From positions 9,431,501 to 9,495,500 of the forward strand of contig CM072339.1 of the NCBI GenBank assembly GCA_036874045.1: a DNA stretch of 64,000 nucleotides, in the 5' to 3' direction. The translations under genes and the position numbers were made by a program. Source of the DNA: Cymodocea nodosa. Lineage: Eukaryota; Streptophyta; Magnoliopsida; Alismatales; Cymodoceaceae. The notes below the pieces were generated by a model that had not been told where the DNA came from, did no database searches, and worked only from the letters and a program-made list of their open reading frames with translations. Of the stretch, positions 11,522-22,734 are shown in pieces. Numbering within the stretch: position 1 is the stretch's first letter; each line of letters begins with the position of its first letter.

Positions 11522-13389
11522 TGTTGAGTATTTTGTTTTGATGATGTGTGCTGAATGAAAATAATCATATTTGCTCAATTACTATTGCTTGTGAAAAGAA
11601 ATTAAAATCATCAATTAATACAGAAAAAGCTTACTGATATAAATACTTGTTTATATTGGATCTGAAGTTAATAACTAGTCGTTTCGTTGCATTAATTTCT
11701 CATTTAACTAAGCGTTAAGTTAGCGTGTGTTTTTTATTGAAAAGCATGATATGTTTTAATGTTATATCTTCTGTATCATGAACAGTGTAGGTTTAGACAA
11801 CTCGTTAAGTTAGAGTTTTGTTTGTATAGAGGTCACGTGAGAACTCGTTAAGTTAGAGGCTTAAAGGTTAAAATAAGTCACATGATAACTCGTTAAGTTA
11901 GTGAGTAAAAGTAGAGACGAACTCTTTAAGTTAGTGTTATACACAGGGTGAATTTATAAGTTACGAATGTTTTATTGTATCACGTGAGGTGCACATGTTT
12001 AACTCGTTAGGTTAACATAACTAAACGCGTTGAGTTGCTATATTGAACACTAAGGCAACGCGTTAGGTTAACGTTATAAACTTAAGTTGTTATTTTTGCA
12101 TGTGGTAAAATTCTTATAATAAAAACATTTGTTTATTACTGAATCGGTGAGTTAAAGTTTTTTCAGAGACTTAGAGTCGTAACTATCCGAAACTTAAACT
12201 GTTTTTGGTGAGTTATCGTTTAACCTTCCGAAAGAAAGGTTAAGCTAGTTCGTTGAGTTAGCATAACACCACAGACTTAGTTCGTTGAGTTAGCTACAAT
12301 ACTTGTCACGTGAAATGGCACATGAGGAACTCGTTAAGTTAGAAACGTTAAGTTATATATACACTTGTGTTACTCGTTTAATTAACATTAAAATAACGAC
12401 TTCTTATTACACTTGATGGAAAATTCTTTGGACGAGAAAGTTTATTTTGCAGGAAATTTTTCAGAGATCCAAGACTGTTAAAGAAAATTTGAAATATAAA
12501 CATGGGTTAGAACGTGCGTGTTTCGATGAAGGAAAAAGAAAAGACATGGAGAAGTGGAAAACTAGTAGTGATTAAACGTGAAGGATATGAATGAAATGAA
12601 GATATAGTATAAAAGGCATAGAATTCTCGTTGATCAAACTATCCCTACATACCAAAAGAAAAATCTTTTTTAGGGACCAAAAAGAAACACACCTCTTCGG
12701 GGAAAATCTCTTAGGTGGAAGAAAATTCAGTGAAGCAGAAAAAGGTATTATATACGTTGTAGGATCGTATGGCTAAACAAGAGGGGGGTGAATTATGTAT
12801 CTTTAATATTTTCTAAAATATAATTGAAACTTTAAAACTCAAAAACAAGTCGAGGCATTGTTTACATAAAATCATTTTTATTCAAGGTTTCAATTACAAT
12901 ATACAATTCAATTCTCCTTAGAAATTGTAGATGCAATTATAACTCAATACCATATATCATCTAAACAATTTCATAACTACAAATAGAGAAAACTAATTTA
13001 CGGAATTTAAAACATTTCTCCCTGTTTGAGATCTTTCTTCTTCTTCTTTCTTCTTCAGCAATTCTTCAATGATGAATATCTTGTCTTTCTTTGCTTCACC
13101 GAAGAAGAAGAAAGATCTCAAACAGGGAGAAAAGTTTTAAATTCTGCAAATTAGTTTTCTCTATTTGTAGTTATGAAATTATTTAGATGATACATGGTAT
13201 CGAAATATAATTGCATCTACAATTTCTGAGGAGAATTGAATTGTATATTGTAATTGAAACCTTGAATAAAAATGATTTTATGAAAACAATGTCTCGACTT
13301 GTTTTTGAGTTTTAAAGTTTCAATTATATTTCAGAAAATTTTAAAAATACATAATTCACCCCCCTCTTGTGTAGCTATATGATCCTACA
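11522..13389 (+). repeat. LTR shared by copies A and B
   Basis: An 1868-bp LTR, TGTTGAGTA to CCTACA. A polypurine tract abuts its left end and a Met-tRNA primer site its right end, so it is at once the 3' LTR of copy A and the 5' LTR of copy B. It is longer than the solo LTR (1671 bp) although it has fewer tandem repeats, because its 3' end is duplicated in inverted orientation (12759-13100). TATA box at 12608-12615. Many CTCGTTAAGTTAG motifs and a TCACGTGAG box at about 11832-11985. Confidence 0.93.
12759..13389. repeat. Inverted duplication of the LTR 3' end (near-palindrome)
   Basis: The segment 12759-13100 is the reverse complement of the normal LTR tail. It starts TGTAGGATCGTATGG, the complement of the LTR terminus, and runs to GCTTCACC. 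The normal tail follows from 13101 (GAAGAAGAAGAAAGATCTC) to 13389. The arms are about 290 bp, with roughly 55 bp between the paired parts. Neither the solo LTR at 3292 nor the LTR at 57772 has it, so the inversion belongs to this LTR. Confidence 0.92.
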
Positions 13390-13391
13390 AG

Positions 13392-13409
13392 TGGTATTAG
13401 AGCTTTGGT
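13392..13409 (+). other. Primer-binding site (initiator Met tRNA), copy B
   Basis: TGGTATTAGAGCTTTGGT, two bases after the LTR end. It matches the usual plant copia site TGGTATCAGAGC with one change, C to T. Confidence 0.85.
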
Positions 13410-13590
13410 TAATAATCTTTGATATAAAATCAATACCAACTTATTTAATATCATTGCTTATTCTACCTTCCTTGTTTTTAAACAGAAATTAATATCTGAG
13501 CATACGTTTAACTCTATTGATTTAAGGCTCAAGTTGTTTTAAAGTTTTTAGACTATTTAAAATCAAATAGGTTGAAAAATCTAAGGTAAA

Positions 13591-14640
13591 ATGGCTACTG
13601 GAAATGGTAATTTTTCTTTATATAAAGGCCAAAATCTTAATTGTCCTCCTTTATTTGATGGAATACATTTTGAATAATGGAAATATAGTATGACTTTTTT
13701 TCTTCAAAGTATAGATCATAAGTTGTGGTTCATGATTTCTAAACCATATACTCCGTTAACTACTCCTTATATTACTTGGACAATTACTGAAAAAGAAAAT
13801 GAAACTCTCAATGCTAAGGGCTTAAATATTTTATTTTGTGCATTGAGTTATGAACTTGAATTAGAGATAGAAAAATTAAAACTAAGAGAGCAAGATTTAA
13901 ATTCTACCTTTGAGAAATGGAATTTAAGTCAAACTAAGTTAGACAAACTAACTAGTACCCCTGCAGTGTCTTATAAATTTGGCTTAGGATTTGATTATCC
14001 TGAATATCCTGAATCTCAAGCCAATAAAGGATTTATTAGTTACAGTTCAAGTAAATCTAAGACTAAAATTCCTTTTATTATGAAACAAGGTAATAAATAT
14101 GTAGAAGTAGATACTTCAAGGGATGAATCATGCAGTAATAATATAAATCAATGTGATTTGTCAAATTGTACTTCTAACATGACTATAAATGTTTCTAACA
14201 TTTAAGACAATCGTAATAAACTGAAAAATCAGAAACCTATGCATGTAATTCAATACACTGGTATTAGACCAATTACTCATTCTGCATGTGATAAAACAAA
14301 AAATTCTTGTGCAGAAAAAGATTTTGTATGTACGGAAAGTGTTAATACAAGTACAAAATCTTGGTATGAACTTACAGAAATGTATAAGCATGACCAAAAT
14401 AAATTAACATCTGATAAAAATATGTTTGGTCTTGATTATACTACATCTAAAAACAAAAAGAATGATTACAAAAGCAATAATGCTATATGTGAGTATGAAG
14501 CTAATGATAAATCAATAGTAATTACAACTAATAAGAATATAAATGATAATGTTAAACTATTTTTAAACAAAAAGAAGAAATATGCATTTAATGAACTTGG
14601 TCCTCAACAACATTGGGTACCAAGAAAAAGTTTTTCCTAA
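13591..14640 (+). pseudogene. Sirevirus gag with internal deletion (copy B)
   Basis: ATG at 13591 matches copies A and E. A TAA occurs at about 13675. At about 13850-13855 the gene jumps from the N-terminal fold (ALSYE) to the coiled-coil part (LELEIEKLKLRE). Copy A keeps 1164 bp there, between ATGAAC at 379 and ATGAAC at 1543. The loss is an exact multiple of three, includes the zinc knuckle, and kept one ATGAAC. A further stop is at about 14203 and a short indel region follows before 14239. The frame ends with TAA at 14638-14640, as in A and E. Confidence 0.85.
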
Positions 14641-17600
14641 TTTGTGTTGCAGGAGGAAACAACATCAAAATGGATCTTGGACAGTGGAGCGTCAAGTCAC
14701 ATGACCGGACAAAAAAGTCTATTACAAAATTTTACAAATACCATGAAAGGAAGTGTAACATTTGGAAACAAAAGCAAAGATAAAATCATAGGTATGGGCA
14801 ATGTTCAAATAACTCCTACTTGTGTTATTTCGAATGTACTATATGTAGAAAACCTAGGATTTAATTTGCCGAGTATCATAAAACTAATTGAAAATTGATA
14901 TTATGTAGTGTTTGAAGATAATGTATGCAAAATAATGGATAAAAATACAGATGAAATTAAGTTTATTGCTAAAAGAAAAGGTTCTGTATGTATTTTATCT
15001 TTACCTTCTGGTGTAGTTGATTTTAATTCATGTTTGCTAGCTGAAACTAGTGATGCATATCTATGGCATAGAAGGATTGGGCCTATAAATATGAGACTGT
15101 TACATAAACTATCTAGAAAACATTTAGTGAGAACTTTGCCAAAGATTAAATACTCAAAGAACTTTATGTGTGATGCATGTGAGTTAAGTAAACTTCACAA
15201 AAACTCTTTTAAATCCAAAACTGATATTTCAAGCAAGAGAGTCTTAGAACTTATACATATGGATCTATTTGGACCAACAAGAATCATGAGTCTTGGTGGT
15301 AAACGGTATGTATTTGTTTTAGTAGATGACTTCTCTAGATACACTTGGGTATATTTTCTAGCATCTAAGACAGAAGTTTTTGAAAAATTTAAAATGTTTT
15401 GCAATTTTGTTCAAAATGAGCAAAGTGTCTCTATTCAAAAACTTAGGAGTTATCATGGAACTGAATTTGATAATGATCAAATGGATAACTATTGTAATGA
15501 GCATGGCATTGATCACAGATTTTCTTTTCCAAGAGCACCGTGTCAAAATGGTGTTGTTGAGAGAAAGAATAGATCACTTCAAGAAATGGCCAGAACTATG
15601 TTGAATGAACATAAGTTACCTCAAAATCTTTGGGCTGAAGTAGTAAATACAGTTTGTTATGTTATTAACAGAAGTCATTTAAGACCTCATGTTAATAAAA
15701 CTCCTTTTGAAATTATGTTTAATAGGGTTCCAAAAATTTCCTATATGAAACCATTTGGCTGCAAGTGTTTTATTCTTAATACTAAGGATAAAAGGGATAA
15801 ATTTCAAGCCAAATCGGATGAAGGAATTTTTGTAGGTTACTCTACTAGAAGTAAAGCCTATAGAGTATATAACAAGACTTCTAGGACTATTGAAGAAACC
15901 CTCCATGTAAGCTTCAATGAAAATTCTCTTAGAGAATCTCAATCTAAAGTTGATAATGATGATATGATCAATTTTCCAAATGAGTTAGAGATCAATAGAG
16001 AGATTGATGATTTATCTAAGAAAATCAAAAATATGAACTTAAATGATCAAACTAATGATGGAAGTGATGGACTTTCAGATGTTGACGAGAATATTGAGGA
16101 AAATCAGAGAAATTGGCGTTATTCTTCATCACATCCCATTACTCAAGTCATTGGTATTATTAATGAGGGAGTTAAAACTAGAGCTTTAGTAAATTTAAAT
16201 AGTATGTGTATGTTTGTTTCTATGGTGGAACCAAGGAATATACAAGAAGCATTATTTGATGAAAATTAGATAGTGGCAATGCAAGAAGAACTAAATCAAT
16301 TCATCAAAAATGATGTATGGGAATTAGTCTCTCCACTAGAAAATCAGTCCATAATAGGTAAAAAGTGGATCTTTAGAAACAAAACTAACGAAACTAGTCA
16401 AATTATAAGGAATAAAGTTAGATTAGTTGCACAAGGGTATACATAGGAAGAAGGATTAGATTATGATGAAACATTTGCTCTTGTGGCTAGGTTAGAAAGT
16501 ATTAGAATATTATTGGCCTATGCTTGTTATATGGATTTTAAATTATATCAAATGGATGTAAACAGTGCATTTCTAAATGGTTTAATTAATGAAGAAGTCT
16601 ATCTAAAACAACCACCTAGATTTGAAGATATTAAAAATCCTGACTTTGTGTAGAAATTGAAGAAAGCCTTATATGGTTTGAAGCAAGCACCTAGATCATG
16701 CTAGGAAAGATTGTCTACTTTTTTAATAGAAAAAGGCTATATCATGAGAAAAGTGGATCATACTCTATTTATTAAGAGAGATGGTAAAGATCATATTGTT
16801 GTTCAAATATACGTGGATGATATAATCTTTGAAGTAACCTCTGATAAGTTGATAGAAATATTCTCTAAAGAGATGACTAATCAGTTTGAAATGAGTATGA
16901 TAGGAGAACTTTCATATTTTCTAGGACTTAAAATTAAGCAAATGGATAAAGGTATATTTTTAAATTAGGAAAAATATGCAAATGAAATGCTTAAGAAATT
17001 TAATTTTAATGATACAAGGATTCGAGTAACTCCTATGAGTACTACTTTAAAGTTAGATATTGATGACATAGGAAAATCTATAGATCAAAGAAAATACAGA
17101 AGTATGATTGGTTCTTTACTTTATTTGACTGCTAGTAGACATGATATTATGTTTGCTATGTGTGTTTGTGCTAGATTTCAATCTAATCCTAAAGAATCAC
17201 ACTTAATTGCAGTTAAAAGAATATTTAGATATATACAAGGAACTAAAAATTTTGGACTGTATTATTCTAAGGATAGTTCAGTAGATCTTATAGGATATAC
17301 TGATGCTGATTATGTAGGATCTAAATCTGATAGAAAGAGTACCAGTGGCACATGTCAATTATTGGGAAATAATATGGTGTCATGGTTTAGTAAAAAGCAA
17401 AACTGTGTAGCACTTTCTACTATAGAAGCTGAATATGTTGCTGCTGCACTGTGTTGCACTCAGATTCTGTGGATAAGGCAAGCTTTAGAATATTTTGGAT
17501 TATCTTATGATACAACTGAGATTTATTGTGACAGTAGTTCTGCAATAAATCTTTCCAAAAATCCTGTATTACATTCAAGAGCAAAGCATATAGAGGTTAG

Positions 17601-17760
17601 ACATCATTTCCTAAGAGGCAACGTACTTAAAGGAAAAATTAAATTAGAATTTGTGTCTAGTAAAAATCAAATAGCTGATATATTTACAAAACCTCTAGAC
17701 GAAAATACATTCTGCAAAATTAGATTAAATTTAGGTATTTGTAGGCTATGTGATGTGTAA
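14641..17760 (+). pseudogene. Sirevirus pol, broken (copy B)
   Basis: The most nearly continuous pol of this family here. Protease DSGASSHMTG is near 14680-14710. The pre-integrase domain and the integrase core with all three catalytic positions (HMDLFGP, second Asp region near 15450 altered to SYHGTEF, VVERKN near 15553) are in one frame to 16267. Reverse transcriptase carries YVDD near 16813 and RNase H TEAEY-type motif (IEAEY) near 17423. The gene ends TAA at 17758-17760. Stops: TGA 14896, TAG 16267, TAG 16444-16446, TAG near 16650, TAG 16702-16704, TAG near 16966. Those at 16444 and 16702 are shared with copy A. The change of the second integrase Asp to Tyr (SYHG) adds a second cause of inactivity. 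Confidence 0.9.
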
Positions 17761-18092
17761 AATGCTTAAACTCCACATAAAAAGATAAATATTATTGATG
17801 ATGTTGTTCACCACATAGATATTATATACTTATTATAAATATCTAAAGTAATATCTAAATTGTTGCTTAAGATACTATGTATTTATTGTAAAATCATAGT
17901 AGTATCTTATTGATTTTAAGTAGTTTATCAATTTTAATGGTTTTTACGATTTTAAGTGGAAGTGTAAATGAAAAACATTAAATACTTCTGACATTCTGAA
18001 ATTTTGATTAAATGTTTTCTTTGAATCAAGGAAAATGCATATGATCATGCATAAATTTGACTTAATTAATTAAACTTGTAGAATAAGTTATA

Positions 18093-19341
18093 GTGTTATG
18101 CTAACTCAACGAACCATCTCCGTTGTGTTACAGATAGCTCAACGAACCAATAATAAACAAATGTTTTAATAATAAGAATTTTACCACGTGCAAAAATAAC
18201 AACTTAAGTTTTATAACGCTAACCTAACGTGTTGCCATAGTGTTCAATATAACAACTCAACGCGTTTAGTTATGTTAACTTAATGAGTTAAACATGTGCA
18301 CCTCACGTGATACAATATAACATTCGTAACTTATAATTTCACCACGTGTACAACACTAACTTAACGAGTTCGTCTATTCTTTTACTCACTAACTCAACGA
18401 GTTCTCACGTGACCTATTGTAACCTTTAAGCCTCTAACTTAACAAGTTCTCACGTGATCTCTATACAAATAACACTCTAACTTAACGAGTTGTCTAAACG
18501 TGCACTATTCATGATACAGAAAATATAACTTTAAAACATATCATGCTTTTTAATAAAAACACATGTTAACTTAACGTTTAGTTAAATGAGAAATTAATGC
18601 AATGAAACGACTAGTTATTAACTTAGTATAATTTCAAGTCCAATACAAACAAGTATTTATATCATTAAGCTTTTTCTGTATTAATTGATGATTTTAATTT
18701 CTTTTCACAAGCAATAGTAATTGACCAAATATGATTATTTTCATTCAGCACACATCATCAAAACAAAATACTCAACAATCTCCCCCTTTTTTATGATGAT
18801 AAAACCATATTAAATCAGTTATGAAATATATTTAACTCAACAAAGCACATTTGTTGGGTTAACTTTTAATTCAACAAACAAGTTTGTTGAATTAAGTTCA
18901 CTTAAGCTTATTTCTATTGTTTGTGTAAATTTCTCCTCTCAGAAATAAAACTTCCAAATGTCAATAATTACATAAGTATCATTTCTCTTCCTTTCATTAT
19001 ATAATTTAATAACTATATAATTTTCTTTTAGATTACATTATCATCTGTCAGATTACAATAACCACTTAAATATCATCTCCCTTTATAATATATGCAATTA
19101 AAATCATAATCATCTTCTTTTATAACATTTCTCCCCCTTTTTGTCATTAATCAAAAAGATAGTTACACAGAATATATATAGTAAGAGATATATTTACAAC
19201 AATGCTTTCTGTAAACAATAATAAGAATTATAAACATTTACAGAAAATATATTGTTCAATGAATCAAACAAGGAATACAAACATTACATTTTTTATTCAG
19301 ATACATGCAAACAAACAGTTATCGATTCCTCCTAAGTATAT
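18093..19341 (-). mobile_element. Inverted 3' end of the copy A family: LTR start and 3' untranslated part
   Basis: 18093-18777 is the reverse complement of the first 685 bp of the family LTR, ending with CTCAACA (complement of TGTTGAG). The adjoining polypurine tract is ATCTCCCCC at 18778. A second purine block lies near 19130-19145, as in copy A at 11204. The last codons of the extra ORF (TTATCG, complement of CGA-TAA) are near 19319. At 19341 the segment is split by copy C and resumes at 28008. Left junction with copy B is at 18092/18093. Confidence 0.9.
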
Positions 19342-21126
19342 TGTTAGAACCCGAGTATTTTGATAAAGCAAAACCTATGTGAGGAAACATATTGTATTTC
19401 ACAGTTAAGTTAGTGCAGCATTAGATCAGAAGGCAGATATAACAAATTCCATGCAGATGAACAGATGGAGAAATTTCCAGATGATATTGCCTTAAAGCTA
19501 CAGGAAAATTGGACAGTTACAAGTCCAAAGAGTAAAACAACAGCAAGTCTATCAGACAGTTAGAAGGATAACTATTCGATTTTACAAAGCCTTCGGAGAG
19601 TTATTTAATCAGACAGTTAAGGGGATTGAATGATCGGATGGTTAAGGAGTTAACTATCCGAAAGCTTAAAGGACTTTTCGGAGAGTTACAGGTATAACTA
19701 TCCGAAAATTAAGTCATTCAATAAACCACGTGCAAAAATATAGAAGGGTAGCTTAAAGGACTTGTTGGAGAGTTAGATAACTATCTGAGTTTTCTTTTTG
19801 GAGAGTTAGATAACTATTTGAGTTTTCGATAAGTTATAGGCATAACTTTCCAGAACTTAAGTCATTTTATTATGCACGTGCAAAATGAAGAAGCCAGCAG
19901 TTGAAAGCTTAAAAGGGAAAATTAGAGAGAAAGATAACTATCTGAAATTTCAGGAGAGTTTCGGTGAGTTACGGTTTAACCATCCGAAACTTAAGTAGTG
20001 AATTTCCCTCGTGTAGAATTCCAGACAGATGCTCAAATGGGTTTTCGGAGAGTTAGAAAGATAACTATTCGAAATTTCAAAAGAGTTTCGGTGAGTTACA
20101 GTTTAACCATTCGAAACTTAAGTCATTGAATTTCCCACATGCAGAATTCTAGAAAGTAGTGCAAATAAGTTTTCGGAGAGTTAGAAAGATAACTATCCGA
20201 AATCCTAAAGCGTTTCGGTGAGTTACAGGGATAACCATTTGAAACTTAAGTCAGCCTTTATGCACATGCTGAATTATAGCAATCGAAAAGTTAACAGAGA
20301 CAAACTATCCGACAAGTATATAACTGTTCGGTGAGTTACAGGTATAAGTATCTGATTGAATAGTAGCTCACATTTAATATTCTAGAATCCTACCTGGTAG
20401 TAAAGGTTAAGTAATCTTTCGGTGAGTTACAGATACTCTTCGGAGAGTTGCATAGCTAACTATCCGAAAGGATAGGAAAATCGGTAAGATATCTTGAAAC
20501 GATTTTCTAAATAGTAACTTACTGTATTGGGACTTGATCCTAATCAAGTACAGTAGAATACATCCGTTGGAGGAAAATATGATCATTGTACATATCAAGT
20601 ATATATTTAAAATACAGACAACGAATATACGGTAGAGATATATAGTGAGCTACACTCCAATTCCATTGACACTCAAGTCTGCAAACAGTGAAGTATATTC
20701 TAAAGATCTACTACAGAAAAAACTCTTGCGCCAAAACTCTGATTGAAGGTTTAAAGTTGGTTCGTGGCTTCAACCTGAAAGCTACATACAGTGTTGGTTT
20801 AAGTTTCGACCTGAAAACTCTAGAGGTTGGTTTACTGAAGTTTTTACCTAAAAACTTCTGTGTAGTTGGTTCTTGCTTTGACCTGAAAGCAAGTGTGTAA
20901 GTGTTGAATCACTTAGTGAAGCCCAAGTGAATCTTGGGGGTGGACTAGCCAAGTTGGTGAACCACCTAAAAATTTGCTGTGTGTTTCTTGTCTCTACTAT
21001 TTTGCACTCACTTAGTTTCATCTCATTACATTTCTATTGAAACATTCGATTCAACATCAAAAGAATTTTAAAAACTTCACACGTTCATCGTTCACCCCCC
21101 CTCTGGTGAGCCTATCGATCCTAACA
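19342..21126 (+). repeat. 5' LTR of copy C
   Basis: 1785 bp, TGTTAGAAC to CCTAACA. The first kilobase is filled with imperfect palindromes (see separate entry) and has CACGTG at 19727 and 19876. A possible TATA (TATATTTAA) is near 20601. The last part, from about 20690, is the transcribed end with CACCCCCCCTCTGGTGAGCC before the terminus, a design parallel to the family A ending CACCCCCCTCTTGTGTAGCC. Confidence 0.93.
19546..20471. repeat. Array of about a dozen imperfect palindromes in the copy C LTR
   Basis: Units of about 30-35 bp of the type TCGG(A/T)GAGTTA, 5-9 bases, TAACTATCCGA, often followed by AACTTAAGTCATT and a CACGTG-like or CACATGC box. Clear units are near 19675, 19760, 19790, 19957, 20041, 20087, 20170, 20213, 20327 and 20412. 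Spacing is irregular (about 40-130 bp). The 3' LTR has the same array at about 26415-27341, including a perfect 12-bp inverted repeat with a 6-base loop (26419-26430 and 26437-26448). Confidence 0.85.
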
Positions 21127-21128
21127 AT

Positions 21129-21146
21129 TGGTATCAGAGCAAGGTT
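21129..21146 (+). other. Primer-binding site (initiator Met tRNA), copy C
   Basis: TGGTATCAGAGCAAGGTT, separated from the LTR by the two bases AT. Typical plant copia site. Confidence 0.9.
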
Positions 21147-21177
21147 AATCCTTCATAAGATTTAACCATCTAGATTT

Positions 21178-22727
21178 ATGGCTCAATTTGGTGAGGGACA
21201 AAACATCCACAGACCTCCTCTATTCGATGGTTCCAATTATAACTATTGGAAGAATAGAATGTAGTGCTTCCTTAGGAGTTCAGATGTTAAACTTTGGAAG
21301 ACTGTTGTTCTTGGAACTACACTTCCAACCAATGATGTTACGAACTAGTCTAAGGAGGATGAGAAAATCATCCAGTTGGATGCTAAGGGTTGAATGCCAT
21401 TTATTGTGCACTAACTGCTGATCAATATAATAAGGTATCTGCATGTAAGTCTGCTCATGAGGCTTAGAAAATCCTTCAAGTTACTTCTGAAGGTACAAAC
21501 CAAGTTAAGGATACAAAAATCAGTATTCTTTTGAGAAAACTAGAACTATTTACAATGAATGATAATGAAAACATAACTGAAATGTTTTCTAGATTTACTG
21601 AAATCATTAACAGTCTGAAAGGCTTGGGAAAAGAGTTCTCTTCACGTGAACAAGTATAGAAGATCCTGAGGAGGTTAACTGTTGAGTGGAAACAGAAGTC
21701 CACATCTATTCAAGATTCCAAGGATCTCAACAATTACACAGTTGAAGAATTGTTGGGCAATCTTCTAGCCCACGAAGTTCAAATGAAGGATTGGAAAGAG
21801 CAAGAAGGAGTTGTTGAAAAGAAAGCTGAAAAGAAAAAGGAAATGACATTTCCATCTACAGAGGAAGCTCTAAGCTCAGACGATGATGAGATCATGTTGT
21901 TGGCAAGGAACTTTAGAAAGTTTATGAAGAAAAAAAACAAGTCAAACTCTTCTAAAAGAACGGTCTCTACATGTTTCAAATGTAAAAGGCAAGGGCACAT
22001 ACAGACCTACTGTCCATTCCAAACAGAAGAGGATCAAGGAGATGAGAAGAAGAGATTGAAGGACAAAAAGAATATGGCTCTCAAAGCTACGTGGGATGAT
22101 AGTAGCTCTACAAGCTGTTCATCAGATTCTGAAGAAGAAGCTGCAACCAATGTTTGTTTTGCAGTACAAGAGGTATGCTCTACTTCCTCTAGTTTAGAAA
22201 ATGAGCATGATGATTTAGACATAAACAGTCTTCTATCTACTGTAGATAATTTATATGTGAAGTGTAGAGATTTTAAGAAAGAAATTAAAAGATTAAATCA
22301 TTGCTTAGAAAATTCATTTACTGAATTAGAATCAACTATAGTTGAAAATAGAAATCTAAAATCAAATTTAGATAAGTATAGTTGTGATTACTGTGAATTA
22401 AAAGATGAAAATAAAAATCTATTAACTACTATATCAGATTTGAAAGATACTATTTGTAAATTTACTCAAGGACAAAAAAGATTAAATAAAATAATAGGAT
22501 CTCAATGATCAAATGGGAATAAATATGGCCTATGGTATGCTACACCACAGGAAATACCTTATTGTGGTGGAGTGATTCGATCTTATAGAGATGACACCAC
22601 TGTGTTTGCCATCAAACGAAGATCAGGTCATATGTGGCTGCTAAGAGGAAATAGATTTAATGTTTTAAGGACTAACTCTACTGGACCCAAGAAGATTTGG
22701 GTATCAAAAGCTTTAATTTCAGTATGA
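21178..22727 (+). pseudogene. Sirevirus gag, broken (copy C)
   Basis: ATG at 21178 (MAQFGEG) follows a short leader. The N-terminal part (PPLFDGSNYNYWKNRM) is like family A gag, but TAG at 21262 and further stops and shifts break it up to about 21750. From there one frame carries an acidic linker, a complete zinc knuckle CX2CX4HX4C (CFKCKRQGHIQTYC near 21970-22011), a Ser-rich acidic block and a coiled coil (22220-22500). TGA at 22506-22508 interrupts it. The frame continues to TGA at 22725-22727. The protease frame starts one base off, immediately after TTTGCAG. Confidence 0.85.
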
Positions 22728-22734
22728 TTTGCAG

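Larger units (their letters stand above)
13390..18092 (+). mobile_element. Sirevirus-like element, copy B (interior, 3' truncated)
   Basis: Follows the shared LTR directly with primer site, leader, gag and pol. It is closely similar to copy A throughout and stops in the post-pol spacer: GAATAAGTTATA matches copy A near 7495-7506, then sequence jumps to the reverse complement of the family LTR at 18093. Its extra ORF and 3' LTR are therefore missing in this orientation. The inverted segment to the right may be that missing part. Bases 17761-18092 are post-pol spacer without a gene. Confidence 0.9.

Noticed and set aside
19546-20471. CRISPR-like spaced palindromic repeats
   Set aside because: The spacing is irregular, repeats are imperfect, the DNA is a plant retrotransposon LTR and there are no cas genes.
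21129-21146. tRNA gene fragment
   Set aside because: Only 12-18 bases complementary to the 3' end of Met tRNA, directly after an LTR: a primer-binding site, not a tRNA gene. No cloverleaf is present.
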